From Moorena sp. SIO3I8 (GTDB taxonomy: Bacteria; Cyanobacteriota; Cyanobacteriia; Cyanobacteriales; Coleofasciculaceae), in assembly GCF_010692325.1 (NCBI RefSeq), contig NZ_JAAHHW010000034.1:1-61578 (forward strand): DNA of 61,578 nt, in the 5' to 3' direction. The notes beneath the pieces were generated by a model. That model did no database searches, was not told where the DNA came from, and was given only the letters and a program-made list of their open reading frames with translations. A program made the translations under genes and the position numbers. Below are positions 17,716-26,614 of the stretch, piece by piece; position 1 is the first letter of the stretch, and the number at the start of each line of letters is the position of its first letter.

Positions 17716-19479
17716 GTGCTGTATCTCGCAGAGGTAAGAAAGCAGAAAACTGGGTTTATGGGTAGAGCTCAGGCCGAACTCAAACTGCTGGCTTTTCAGC
17801 GGACTGACCAGAGTTGGAATAAGGTGTCTGGGGAGGAAGTGCTTCCGACAGAACAAGCCAATAACTTTGGTGATGGTGCGTTGGTGATTGTTAACCTGAG
17901 TGGGAATCGACAAATACAGGGGACAATCGAGGCAGCGGGGGGAAGGTTAGTCAATCTATTGCAAAATTTCTCTCGCTTGCTAGAAAAGTCAAAAAACCAG
18001 GAAGAAGAAATTGAGCAGTGGAAGCAATCTTTGACCTATCAAAGTCAAGAACTCAACCGTCGCGAGATGGAAATGGAAGCGCGGCTTGAGCAGATGCAAA
18101 CGATGGAGGAGGATTTTTCCAGAATAGAGCAACAACGCCAAGAACTGGAAACTACTGAGGCAGAAACTGCTAAACTCAGACAAGAATTGGAGCGTAAAAG
18201 TAAGGAGCTCGAAGGTGCTTGGGAACAACTCCGGGGACAGCAGCTACGCTTACAAGAGCAAGTTTCAGAGGGTCAGTACTCTGCTGGTTTAGATGCTCAG
18301 CAGGCTGGTGTGATTCAGCAATTGCTCAATCGCTTATCAGGAGGAGCAGAATCAACACAATCTGTCTGGGAACCACTGAATCAAGCCTTGGAAGTAGTCA
18401 AGCATCAGCATTCGGTGTTGGATAATCACTGGAAGAAGTTAAATGAACAACGTCTATTAGCTCAAAAATTGGAAGCAGAGGTTGAGGGTCAAGGGCAGGA
18501 AGTCCAACATCAAACCCGAAAGTTACAACAATTACAAGCATCCTGTGAACAGGCAAACCGGGAAAGGCAAGTGCAGCAAACTAATCTAGAGATCAAGCTC
18601 GAATCAGCTAGGATGGTGAGTCTGCAACTCCAAACTCAGGAAAAATTATACCAAGAACTGGCTCGAATGGCAACAACATCAGGGGATGTCAAAATTAGCC
18701 AAATGGTGGATATTGCAGCACTAGAAAAAATGCCCTTGGGTGAGTTACAGGATATAGTTCAGAATTTGCAGCAGGATTTGGAAAAAGTTGTACGCTTCGT
18801 CAATGACCAAGAAGAAGAACTAACACTCCAACACCAAGGGATTGAAGAACTACAAGAACAGATTAGGGTCGCTAGTGAGTACGATCGTATTAGTCTAGAA
18901 ACCCAGTTAGCAGATGAGCAAGACCGTTACCAGATGCTGGACAGAACCTTGGTGGGTCAACGCCGGACTCTATGGGAACGAGAAGAAATTATAAATCAGC
19001 ATCTACGAGTGTTACGACTGCGGCAAGGAATTGTGGATAGTAATGGTCAACAAAACCAGAAAATTGACTTAGGACCAATTTTGCTCGAACTAGAAGCACA
19101 GTGCAAAAAACAGTCAGATCAATTGCAACAACTAGAACGAGAAATTGAACAGATGCGCCTTAGGGTTAGCCAAGCTGAAGAATTGATCAATCAACAAACC
19201 CAAGAAAAGGATGCTAAGCTGGCTCAGGTAAAAAATTGGGAGGAAAGTTGGCTCTCCAATCAGGTGAAGGTCGCTCAACTTTGGGGCAAACTTCATCTCT
19301 ATGAAGAAACCCTACAGCCATTGCAAGATGGTGTCAATGAACTTCGACAAAAGCTGGATGCGATCGCAAATGCTCTGAATCACATCCAGAAAACAGGTGG
19401 TTCTCAACAACAAGCGATCGCTCAAATATCTCAAATCATCAGTAGCTTAAGCCAATCTCCAGAGTTGGCAGCTTCTTAG
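17716..19479 (+). CDS. hmpF: HmpF-like coiled-coil pilus motility/taxis protein
   Basis: A 587-residue protein. The conserved N-terminal ~75 residues (begins MLYLAEVRKQKTGFMG, later NNFGDGALVIVNLSGNRQ) match my memory of cyanobacterial HmpF. The remainder is nearly all heptad coiled coil, rich in Q, E and L, to about residue 560. In Nostoc, HmpF localises to cell poles and is needed for coordinated type IV pilus activity and phototaxis. The GTG start is supported by AAGAGGA about ten bases upstream. The gene is divergent from the pilG-pilJ operon, which supports the same role. Confidence 0.87.
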   Translation: MLYLAEVRKQKTGFMGRAQAELKLLAFQRTDQSWNKVSGEEVLPTEQANNFGDGALVIVNLSGNRQIQGTIEAAGGRLVNLLQNFSRLLEKSKNQEEEIEQWKQSLTYQSQELNRREMEMEARLEQMQTMEEDFSRIEQQRQELETTEAETAKLRQELERKSKELEGAWEQLRGQQLRLQEQVSEGQYSAGLDAQQAGVIQQLLNRLSGGAESTQSVWEPLNQALEVVKHQHSVLDNHWKKLNEQRLLAQKLEAEVEGQGQEVQHQTRKLQQLQASCEQANRERQVQQTNLEIKLESARMVSLQLQTQEKLYQELARMATTSGDVKISQMVDIAALEKMPLGELQDIVQNLQQDLEKVVRFVNDQEEELTLQHQGIEELQEQIRVASEYDRISLETQLADEQDRYQMLDRTLVGQRRTLWEREEIINQHLRVLRLRQGIVDSNGQQNQKIDLGPILLELEAQCKKQSDQLQQLEREIEQMRLRVSQAEELINQQTQEKDAKLAQVKNWEESWLSNQVKVAQLWGKLHLYEETLQPLQDGVNELRQKLDAIANALNHIQKTGGSQQQAIAQISQIISSLSQSPELAAS

Positions 19480-19503
19480 GTTTAAGGTTTAATATTAAAT
19501 GTT

Positions 19504-19587
19504 GTTCGCCCCGTATTCGGTGTAGGGTAGGTTGAATGTTAAAGGTTGAATGTAGTTCGCCCCGTATTCGTTGTAGGGTAGGTTGAA
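19504..19587. repeat. 33-bp direct repeat, two copies
   Basis: Two near-identical copies beginning GTTCGCCCCGTATTCG lie at 19504-19536 and 19555-19587. They sit between the convergent hmpF and tilS genes. Confidence 0.8.
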
Positions 19588-19646
19588 GGAGAAAAATTTC
19601 TCGGAAACTAAGAGATAGAAGTGTTTCATACTTAATACTTAATACT

Positions 19647-20660
19647 TCATACTTCAGTATTAAGAATAATCCATTCCTCTTCTACCAAGGCTGTTACTCC
19701 ACCAGGAAAGGATGACGTTCGAGAGCGGTTGGGAGCAGCAATTAAACCAGTCACCGCTTCGATTTGCTCAAAGCTGAGGGCTTTGGTTTGGTTTTCCTGA
19801 AGGAACTTCCGAATCACACGACGTTGCAGAGCTAGGGGAGCTTGCTGTAATACCAGACGATTCAATCGTGGAGGGCTATTGCTAGCAGGATCTTCCTCGA
19901 CCGTAGGTACTGCCATGGCTTGCTTTTGGATTTGCTCAGCAGTGTTTTCGAGATATTCCACGTCTGCTCGCAAGATTTCAGCAATTTGGGACAAGGCTGT
20001 CTCAACTTGTGGGTTGAAATGGGTTTTTATATAGGGTATTAGCTCTTGGCGGATGCGGTTACGGGCATAGTTAAGGTCTTGATTGTAAGCATCCACCCAA
20101 ATGGAAAGTTGCTGCTGCTCGCAAAACTGGAGAGTTTCGCTACGGGATGTGTCAAGTAAGGGACGCACCAGATGTACTCCAGGAGCAAGAGGTCGTTCCC
20201 AGGTCAAAGCTTGCAAGCCATCAGTCCCTGAACCTCTGATCAGGTTATAGAGGACTGTTTCAGCGCGATCGCTTTTTGTGTGACCAGTGACAACAGTGGG
20301 ATAACCTTGAGTTTGGGCAATGTCAATCAGGGCTTGATAACGCCACTGCCGCGCTGCTGATTCGCTCTTTGTCACTTCAGGGGCGGTTCGTAGATGAAAT
20401 GGAAGTCCCCAACTTTGAGCAATTTGCTGTACATGAAGGGAAATTCCCTCATCATAGGGCCAACGGTGGTCACAGTGGGCGATTCCTAGCTGCCATTTCC
20501 ACTTGGGCTGTAAATCTAGGAGTAGTTTGGTTAGGCAAAGGGAATCTTGCCCACCGGATACGGCTACTAAGACCTGCTGATTCTTGGGTAGTAGCTTCTT
20601 TTGCCGCAGGGTTCTATGTAGCCGTGCATGAAGAGGTGTCCAACTCGGTATCTCAGACAT
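19647..20660 (-). CDS. tilS: tRNA(Ile)-lysidine synthetase
   Basis: This 337-residue PP-loop ATPase converts C34 of the AUA-reading tRNA-Ile to lysidine, so it is essential for AUA decoding. The PP-loop SGGQDS is at residues 35-40. Other N-type ATPase features (GHTKSDRAETVLYNLIRGSG, ARNRIRQELIP) are intact. The length matches the shorter cyanobacterial form, with a partial C-terminal domain. It is cytoplasmic and monocistronic. Confidence 0.95.
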   Translation of the reverse strand: MSEIPSWTPLHARLHRTLRQKKLLPKNQQVLVAVSGGQDSLCLTKLLLDLQPKWKWQLGIAHCDHRWPYDEGISLHVQQIAQSWGLPFHLRTAPEVTKSESAARQWRYQALIDIAQTQGYPTVVTGHTKSDRAETVLYNLIRGSGTDGLQALTWERPLAPGVHLVRPLLDTSRSETLQFCEQQQLSIWVDAYNQDLNYARNRIRQELIPYIKTHFNPQVETALSQIAEILRADVEYLENTAEQIQKQAMAVPTVEEDPASNSPPRLNRLVLQQAPLALQRRVIRKFLQENQTKALSFEQIEAVTGLIAAPNRSRTSSFPGGVTALVEEEWIILNTEV

Positions 20661-20733
20661 TAGAGTTGTTATGAATAGTTATCCAAAACTTTGACATTTT
20701 GAATTTTGTAGGTCATAGATACCGTGACATACT

Positions 20734-20880
20734 CCCACACTCACCTTTTCAGGTTGAGTGTGGGCTTCTTTCCAACTCCACCTACTGGTTCGGATACTCG
20801 GAAAGCTTTATTACCGACGGGATGCCCCACCGCCAACTTTAATATATTGATCGCCGCATTTACATCTCTATCTTCTGTGT
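20734..20880 (-). ncRNA. Right end and candidate reRNA of the TnpB element
   Basis: The hairpin formed by 20734-20746 and 20751-20764 lies just after the tnpB stop codon and continues into the tail GTATGTCAC on the minus strand. In IS200/IS605 elements this right end overlaps the 3' part of tnpB and encodes the guide RNA. The guide would be the flanking sequence beyond about 20725. The 5' limit inside the gene is a guess. Confidence 0.5.
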
Positions 20881-22000
20881 ACCCGCAGTGAGGACAAGAA
20901 TGAATACGGTCTTTTAATTTTTTAGGTACTTTTGTCCCACAATTAGAACAGTTTTGACTGGTGTTTCGAGGGTTCACTGCAACTGTGACCAACCCAGCAT
21001 TTAAGGCCGTAGGCCACGCTACGCGAACGGCTTTGGTTGATAGTATTGACAGAAATTGCCCCCAACCAGCGTCTAATATCGATTTAGCCATTTTAGTTTT
21101 GGCCAAACCTTTAATATTTAACTTCTCGTGAGCAACTAGATCATGATTATCTAGTAAGCCCTTTGCAGTTTTAAAATGAAAGTCTTTTCGAGTGTCAGCA
21201 ACTTTTTTGTGAGCTTTGCCTAGTCTACTGACAGCCTTCTTCCTGTTGTTGCTACCTTTCTTTGATCTACTGACAGCTTTTTGGATTTTTTTTAGCCGTT
21301 TTTGAGCTTTTCGATAGTATTGAGGAATTGGTACCTCTGAACCATCGGACTTAATCAAAAATGACTTAAGACCCATGTCTACCCCAATAGGATTGGTTGC
21401 ACTGTCTACTGGGATGATATTCGGGACAAACTCATCCTGGATGGACAGCGTGACGTAATAACCATCAGATTTTCGAGTTATAGTAGCTGTTTTTATTTTA
21501 AATCCTTCTGGAATAGGTCGGTGATAGATCATTTTGACTTTCCCAAACTTAGGAAGAGTCAAAATATTGCCATTTATAGGGTCTTTGCTAAGAGATGGAA
21601 ATGTAAAAGATTTGTATCTATCTTTACTTTTAAATCTAGGTCTCCCACTCTTCTTCCCATTGCTATCCCCTTTTAGGAACCCCTTAAAAGCTAAATCGAC
21701 TCTTTTGACACAGTCTTGCAGGACTTGTGATTGAACCACCTTGTACCAAGGTCTATCCTTTTTTAACTGAGGAAGAGTTTTCTTTTGGGAAAAATAGTCG
21801 GGATTATTCCTTAGATCTGGTAAATAGCAGACAATAGGACAAGAGTTGATAGAGCAGCGATTCTGTTCGTACCAGTTAAACCTGTCGGCAAGTAGGTAGT
21901 TGTATTGATGTCGGAGCATGTCCAACCATCTTTCTACTTCACGTTCTTGATTCTTGGTCAACCTTAATCGATATTGATACGCTGCTCTCATTGTTGTCAC
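20741..22000 (-). CDS. tnpB: TnpB, IS200/IS605-family RNA-guided nuclease
   Basis: This 419-residue TnpB has RuvC-I in NPIGVDMGLKSF (Asp208) and RuvC-II in VAHEKLNIKGL (Glu292). A zinc ribbon follows, with CSNC (351-354) and CPHC (369-372), then RuvC-III in DRDVNAAINIL (about Asp379). All catalytic residues are present. Compared with the second TnpB of this window it carries about ten extra residues (KAVRVAWPTALNAG, about 323-336) encoded by a dispersed GTTCGCGTAGCG repeat. No TnpA is present nearby. TnpB cuts the donor-joint site and helps keep the element in the genome. Confidence 0.93.
   Translation of the reverse strand: MTTMRAAYQYRLRLTKNQEREVERWLDMLRHQYNYLLADRFNWYEQNRCSINSCPIVCYLPDLRNNPDYFSQKKTLPQLKKDRPWYKVVQSQVLQDCVKRVDLAFKGFLKGDSNGKKSGRPRFKSKDRYKSFTFPSLSKDPINGNILTLPKFGKVKMIYHRPIPEGFKIKTATITRKSDGYYVTLSIQDEFVPNIIPVDSATNPIGVDMGLKSFLIKSDGSEVPIPQYYRKAQKRLKKIQKAVSRSKKGSNNRKKAVSRLGKAHKKVADTRKDFHFKTAKGLLDNHDLVAHEKLNIKGLAKTKMAKSILDAGWGQFLSILSTKAVRVAWPTALNAGLVTVAVNPRNTSQNCSNCGTKVPKKLKDRIHSCPHCGYTEDRDVNAAINILKLAVGHPVGNKAFRVSEPVGGVGKKPTLNLKR
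21001..21034. repeat. GTTCGCGTAGCG palindrome inserted in tnpB
   Basis: The minus strand reads GCCGTTCGCGTAGCGTGGCC followed by TACGGCC, the same dispersed unit seen near 3900, 7570, 22130, 49945 and 56960. Here it lies in frame within the tnpB gene and supplies the residues AVRVAWPTAL. Confidence 0.85.
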
Positions 22001-22405
22001 ATTCTGTTTTTCGACCTATCATCAGGATAACCAAAGTCTTTACATATGTCAATGCAAAATTAAATATAAAAACTTAATGATTAGATTGACTAGTTTTGAA
22101 AAAAAGCAACTTAAGCAAGAAGCTGTTCGCGTAGCGTGACCTACGGTCAATCGCAGAGGAATGACTTGCTCCGAGTTACTTAGGAGTTTGATAGCTCGTT
22201 TCCCTGTTCCGTGCATACTCTGTGTAAAATTCATCCCACGCTCATCCTTACGGATTGAGACGTGGGGCTTCTTTTACCGGACAGCTAACAATCCTATAAA
22301 TCCTAAACCCTCAAGGTTCTTGAAAGCTTTGAAATCGGCATGTTCACTACGATGCTCCCATGTCAACATTTACCACAACATTTAGCAATAGACTATTATT
22401 TAAGC
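22001..22405. other. Gap with left flank of TnpB and an extra right-end hairpin
   Basis: No gene is seen. It holds the upstream region of tnpB, a GTTCGCGTAGCG repeat at about 22130-22156, and a second right-end-like hairpin at 22235-22267. A 61-codon frame here is made of these repeats. Confidence 0.5.
22235..22267 (-). mobile_element. Solo IS605-type right-end hairpin
   Basis: CCCACG (22235-22240) pairs with CGTGGG (22261-22266), and the flank GGCTTCTTTTA resembles GGGCTTCTTTCC beside the TnpB right end at 20734-20764. No tnpB precedes it, so it is probably the remnant of an earlier element in the same orientation. Confidence 0.5.
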
Positions 22406-23470
22406 TTATTTAAGCTCATTCATTTCTTGCCAGACATCATCCATTAGGGAATTATCATCACCGTTTTCTGATTCCTCATCAAAGGAAATATCGTCCAGTT
22501 GAAACATGTCTTCATCACTATCATCAGACATTTCACCCAGATCAAAATCATTACTACTGTCTGTTGATACTGCTGACAAATCCAGCAAATCTTCTTCCGC
22601 TGCTGTCGGTGATTCTAGGAACTCTATATCTTCGTCACTTTCGGAAAGTTCTCCTAAATCAAACTCATCTTCTTCTTGACTGGTTGGGGTTTGTTCAAAA
22701 CCAATATCTTCCTCACTATCGGAAAAGTCTCCTAAATCAAACTCATCTTCTTCTTGACTGGTTGGGGTTTGTTCAAAACCAATATCTTCCTCACTATCGG
22801 AAAAGTCTCCTAAATCAAAGTCATCTTCTTCTTGACTGCTTGGGTTTTGTTCGAAACCAATATCTTCCTGACTTTCCGCACTATCGGAAAAGTCTCCTAA
22901 ATCAAAGTCATCTTCTTGACTGCTTGGGGTTTGTTCGAGAGCAATGTCTTCATCTGCATCAAGTGTAGGTTTCAGTGTGATCTCATCCGAGATAGTAGTT
23001 GAGGTATCTTCCTCTAGTGCTTCAGCTACTGATATTCCAGTAGCAGTCACAGCGGCTGTGGCTGCTCCAACTCCAAGGTCGAATCCAGAATCATTGCTAG
23101 TTTCTGGCTCTGCAAGGTCTGGCTGTTCTGCTACCTGGGTTGATGTGCTTTGCAATGTTTTACCACCAATAGCTGATATATCATCAACTTTATCCTGAGT
23201 CTCGACAAGGCAAAATTCTAGATTAAGTCTTACCTTGCCTTGCTGCCAGTCATTAGCAGCAAATTGCAACACTTCACAGGGAATACCCGATTCCCTAAAC
23301 CAACTTTCCTGTTCTGGAGTCCATTCATCCCCTAAAACTTCTACCAATTTCTTTTTGATAGCAACTAAGAATTCACCGACCCTAAAGGTACGGTTACCAA
23401 TAAAGATTTGAGCAGATTCATCCACTGATAGTACTTCACCAACAGCGAGTGGCTTGAACTGATTATCCAC
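22406..23470 (-). CDS. KGK-family protein with acidic repeat tail
   Basis: This 354-residue protein has an N-terminal KGK-type domain (residues 1-95), shown by WQQGKVRLNLEFCL after GIPCEVLQFAAND. KGK proteins are cyanobacterial and of unknown function. The rest is strongly acidic and carries about four copies of a 26-residue unit containing EEDEFDLGDFSDS and EDIGFEQTP, with near-identical DNA. The start is GTG at 23470. No membrane segment is certain; a hydrophobic AATAAVTATGISVAEAL stretch is too short. A structured RNA candidate lies about 40 bases upstream. Confidence 0.78.
   Translation of the reverse strand: MDNQFKPLAVGEVLSVDESAQIFIGNRTFRVGEFLVAIKKKLVEVLGDEWTPEQESWFRESGIPCEVLQFAANDWQQGKVRLNLEFCLVETQDKVDDISAIGGKTLQSTSTQVAEQPDLAEPETSNDSGFDLGVGAATAAVTATGISVAEALEEDTSTTISDEITLKPTLDADEDIALEQTPSSQEDDFDLGDFSDSAESQEDIGFEQNPSSQEEDDFDLGDFSDSEEDIGFEQTPTSQEEDEFDLGDFSDSEEDIGFEQTPTSQEEDEFDLGELSESDEDIEFLESPTAAEEDLLDLSAVSTDSSNDFDLGEMSDDSDEDMFQLDDISFDEESENGDDNSLMDDVWQEMNELK
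22640..22920. repeat. 78-bp tandem repeats within the KGK gene
   Basis: Units with the core CTCATCTTCTTCTTGACTG are nearly identical, especially 22665-22820. They encode the 26-residue acidic repeats. High DNA identity suggests recent expansion or ongoing slippage. Confidence 0.8.
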
Positions 23471-23507
23471 GACTATTTTCCCCGATCAAACTTTTCGATA
23501 AGCTTCC

Positions 23508-23609
23508 ATGCCTAGAGGGCAGGAGTTTCATTGCCCAACCATGGAGCCAAATATTCCTTTGAGCCAAAGGTCGGTTTCCTAGGGTTAATTCCCCGATGCC
23601 TCTAGGCAT
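23508..23609. ncRNA. Cloverleaf-like structured RNA candidate
   Basis: An 11-bp perfect stem, ATGCCTAGAGG (23508-23518) with CCTCTAGGCAT (23599-23609), encloses three hairpins: GGGCA/TGCCC (23517-23536), CCTTT/AAAGG (23556-23570) and TCGG/CCGA with a GGG/CCC inner pair (23571-23596). On the minus strand it ends about 40 bases before the KGK start codon, so it could be a leader or a separate RNA. It might be a stand-alone IscB omega-RNA (HEARO-like), but I cannot confirm this. A 61-codon frame overlapping it is not a gene. Confidence 0.45.
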
Positions 23610-23671
23610 TAAAGCGGGTTTTAAGTAGAAGCAATTTAGGGCATGCACTCAATCACGGAAATATATAGTTC

Positions 23672-24766
23672 TTAGAAGAACCAGCCGTAGGAATGTAAGC
23701 CTTTACCCAATAGATTGACTCCTAGATAGCAAACCCAGACAACTAGAAGTCCTGTTCCTGCCAAAATTGCTGGTCGGCGTCCTTGCCAGCCACGGGTAAT
23801 GCGGGCATGGAGATAGGCAGCAAACACTAGCCAGGTAATTAATGCCCAGGTTTCTTTTGGGTCCCAACTCCAGTATGAACCCCAAGCCTCGTTTGCCCAA
23901 ACGGCACCGGCAATAATCCCAATGGTGAGCAGAGGAAATCCCAGCCCAATAATACGATAGCTGATATTATCGAGAGTGTCGGCAATATTTAGCCTCTGGG
24001 GTGAGAGGGTGGGTGCTGTGGATACCGATGGTACGGGTGAGTCGGGGGTAGTGACTAAATCTAGCACTGCTGTAGTACTAGCTGCATTAATCTCTCCGAC
24101 TTCAGCTAAAGGGGATGAGGTATCAGAGGTAACTAGAGGCTGAGAAATTGCTTGTTTACCGGTGCGCTGTAGTTTAAAATTGGAATTCCCTGGTAAGTTA
24201 TTCGGTAAGTTAGTCTTGCTGCGATAGCCACCAGTCCCGACAGAACTTCCTCGCAGTTCCACGTTCTGACCACGAGTAATCACTAAAAATGCGATCGCTA
24301 CCAGGGAACCCACCATCAGGGTGGCGTAACTGAGCATCATGATGCTAACATGCATCATTAACCAATTGGATTTCAGAGCAGGTACCAATGGAGCACTTTC
24401 CTGCATGTCTGGTGGTAGGGATAGAGCCGCAAACGCGGTAATTCCCATGGCGACTGGTGCAGTAGCCACCCCTACCAATCGGCTGCGACTCATGTTTTCA
24501 GCAATTAGATGAACTGTGGTAATTCCCCAGGTTAGGAAAAACAGGGATTCATAGAGATTACTGATCGGGAAATAGCCTGCCTCTAGCCATCTTGCTCCGA
24601 GTAAGGTAGCAGTGCAAAGGTTGGCGGTTGCCATGCCTGATGTTCCTAAGGCTGACAAATAAGGGATTTTAGGAAAAGCGGCTCCTACCCAGTAAATTAA
24701 CATCGTCACAAAAAGGACGAAAAAGGCAATATTATCTAATTTGTTCTGGAGTGTAACCAGATCCAT
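23672..24766 (-). CDS. ccsA: Cytochrome c biogenesis protein CcsA (system II)
   Basis: A 364-residue integral membrane protein of the heme-handling system II. The tryptophan-rich heme motif [19 protein letters not shown] lies near residue 291, and eight or so membrane helices span the rest. CcsA works with Ccs1 to deliver heme to apocytochrome c on the lumenal or periplasmic side. A linker of about 100 polar residues (about 165-265) between two halves is longer than in plastid CcsA. NCBI sometimes calls this family CcsB. No ccs1 lies in the window. Confidence 0.93.
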   Translation of the reverse strand: MDLVTLQNKLDNIAFFVLFVTMLIYWVGAAFPKIPYLSALGTSGMATANLCTATLLGARWLEAGYFPISNLYESLFFLTWGITTVHLIAENMSRSRLVGVATAPVAMGITAFAALSLPPDMQESAPLVPALKSNWLMMHVSIMMLSYATLMVGSLVAIAFLVITRGQNVELRGSSVGTGGYRSKTNLPNNLPGNSNFKLQRTGKQAISQPLVTSDTSSPLAEVGEINAASTTAVLDLVTTPDSPVPSVSTAPTLSPQRLNIADTLDNISYRIIGLGFPLLTIGIIAGAVWANEAWGSYWSWDPKETWALITWLVFAAYLHARITRGWQGRRPAILAGTGLLVVWVCYLGVNLLGKGLHSYGWFF

Positions 24767-24884
24767 ACAGCGTTCTCTCTCAAGTCTTGTATAAAGCTTA
24801 TATTATTGCAGCATTACTACTATCCTATCCCTTCGATCTGCCCCTTTTGATAGAGTTCTAGTGCGTTATAGCCCTACGCGCAAG

Positions 24885-26423
24885 TCAAAAATCGAAATAA
24901 ATGTAAGGGAGACCACTCTGAGGAGCAAACAACCAAACTACGTAGAGACCTACTGGTACCAACAACAACTTCACCGGCCAGTTGAGTTGTAATTTCAGAC
25001 CCCTTCGGATAGTGTAAACCCCAGCCATTGAGGCTGCTAAGCTAACTAACAGGAGAACCACCCAGAAGCGTTCCATACCAATAGCGGTTAAGTAGACTTT
25101 TTGAGCAAATTGGATATCAGCTGGGTGACCCCATAGATTCTGAATGACTAAACTGGCTTGTGTGAGATTGGGGATGCGGAAAAAAATCCAGGCAGTAAAC
25201 ACCATAAATTGGGTCAAAAACCAGCTTACCAAGACCCCTGACCAACTTTGCCACCAACGTTTTATCCCATCTCTATTTTCACAGAAAGCTTCGGTCAAGC
25301 GATGGATAACTAAGGCTAGACCATGCAAGCCACCCCAGGCTACAAATCCCCAAGCTGCTCCATGCCAGATACCAATAATGACCATTACAATGAATAGGTT
25401 AAGGCAGGTACGAGCAACCCCTTTACGGGAACCGCCCAAGGGAAAGTAGAGATAGTTACGGATCCAATCCCCTAGAGTGATGTGCCAGCGACGCCAGAAA
25501 TCCGCAATGCTGATACTGAAATAGGGAAAATCAAAGTTTTCTGGAAGATTAATGCCCAGTAACACTGCACTACCACGGGCAATGTCTACATAGCCGCTGA
25601 AATCGAAATAGAGTTGTAAACCGTAGGCAAAGATAGCTAACCATAAATCTCCACTACCAGCCCGTTCTATATTGCCAAAACACAAATCAACAAAAATACC
25701 AATGTGGTCCGCTAACAGTGCCTTTTTAATCGCACCAGATGTAATCAACCAAAGTCCTTCTGTTGCTCGGTCAAAACTTGGAAATTGTAAGGTTTTCAGT
25801 TCAATAGCAAACGGATGATAACGAGTAATTGGACCAGAAATAAGTTTAGGAAAAAACAACTTATAAGCAGCAAACTGGAGGAGATTACGAGTTGCTGGAG
25901 CCCCACGATAGACATCAATGATATAAGCAATGCCCTCAAATATAAAAAACGATATTCCTAGAGTAACAATTAAGTTATCCCTAATCCAATTAGCCCCATC
26001 TTGAGCAATTGTTAAGTTGAGAATTACTGCTAAATTGGACAATATAAAAGGAATATACTTGAAGCCAAGCAAAAAGATAACATTTATTAAAATACCTAGG
26101 CTCAGTAGTCTTGAACGTCGGTTATTCCAAAAACTATCAGCCACTAGCCATTCTTCATTGGAAAGATGATAATTAGTAGCATGGGAACCAGAAACTGTAT
26201 TCGTACCTAGTGCTTGTCCAAAGTAAAAATTAATTAAGGTAATCAATACCAACAGGGGAATGTACTGGATTTGTAGTGAAGCATAAAATATTAGACTGCT
26301 AATTAATAAAAGCAAAAGTTTTAGTTTCGGAGAACCTGTGGCAGCTGTAGAACGTTGCACCAACCAGTAGATTCCCAAAACTGCTAACAAGAAACAGCTG
26401 TAGGTAATCGAAATAAATGACAT
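24885..26423 (-). CDS. MBOAT-family O-acyltransferase (AlgI/DltB-like)
   Basis: A polytopic membrane O-acyltransferase. The MBOAT core is clear: DFSGYVDIARGSAVLLGINLPENF, SISIADFWRRWHITLGDWIRNYLYFPLGGSR, and the catalytic His in AWGGLHGLALVIHRL. Such proteins pass acyl groups across the membrane to extracellular polysaccharides, usually with an SGNH partner. I start the gene at the ATG at 26423 (MSFISITYSCFLL), because the 58 upstream in-frame codons read through dispersed repeats. The DUF1574/SGNH-like gene lies upstream on the same strand, which supports joint work on a polysaccharide. Confidence 0.9.
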   Translation of the reverse strand: MSFISITYSCFLLAVLGIYWLVQRSTAATGSPKLKLLLLLISSLIFYASLQIQYIPLLVLITLINFYFGQALGTNTVSGSHATNYHLSNEEWLVADSFWNNRRSRLLSLGILINVIFLLGFKYIPFILSNLAVILNLTIAQDGANWIRDNLIVTLGISFFIFEGIAYIIDVYRGAPATRNLLQFAAYKLFFPKLISGPITRYHPFAIELKTLQFPSFDRATEGLWLITSGAIKKALLADHIGIFVDLCFGNIERAGSGDLWLAIFAYGLQLYFDFSGYVDIARGSAVLLGINLPENFDFPYFSISIADFWRRWHITLGDWIRNYLYFPLGGSRKGVARTCLNLFIVMVIIGIWHGAAWGFVAWGGLHGLALVIHRLTEAFCENRDGIKRWWQSWSGVLVSWFLTQFMVFTAWIFFRIPNLTQASLVIQNLWGHPADIQFAQKVYLTAIGMERFWVVLLLVSLAASMAGVYTIRRGLKLQLNWPVKLLLVPVGLYVVWLFAPQSGLPYIYFDF

Positions 26424-26506
26424 AAAGATAAAGGATGAAGGATGTTCCCCTGATACCGTTACGGTAGGGTAGGCTGAAGGGTTAATATCGTTTCGGTTTG
26501 AATACT

Positions 26507-26606
26507 TATAGCGGTTTGCGTAGCGGTGCGACCCCGGTCGGGTTTCCCGACAAGCGTGAAAGCGCAACAAGAGAATTGTAATTAATAAAGTTGGCAAACC
26601 GCTATA
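26507..26606. repeat. 100-bp element with 13-bp inverted ends (TATAGCGGTTTGC)
   Basis: TATAGCGGTTTGC (26507-26519) is perfectly inverted at 26594-26606. The inside holds GCGTAGCGG and GTCGGGTTTCCCGAC palindromes. GCGGTTTGC/GCAAACCGC ends recur around 33789-33941. Confidence 0.75.
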
Positions 26607-26614
26607 TACTTATT

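Noticed and set aside
22049-22234. 61-codon minus-strand frame
   Set aside because: It lies across the GTTCGCGTAGCG repeat and right-end hairpin next to tnpB; looks like repeat-derived.
22564-22968. 134-codon plus-strand frame with repeated LLNQTHLLLDWLGFVQNQ
   Set aside because: It is the antisense shadow of the KGK acidic repeats.
23463-23648. 61-codon minus-strand frame
   Set aside because: It overlaps the cloverleaf-like RNA candidate, and base pairing explains the sequence better than coding.
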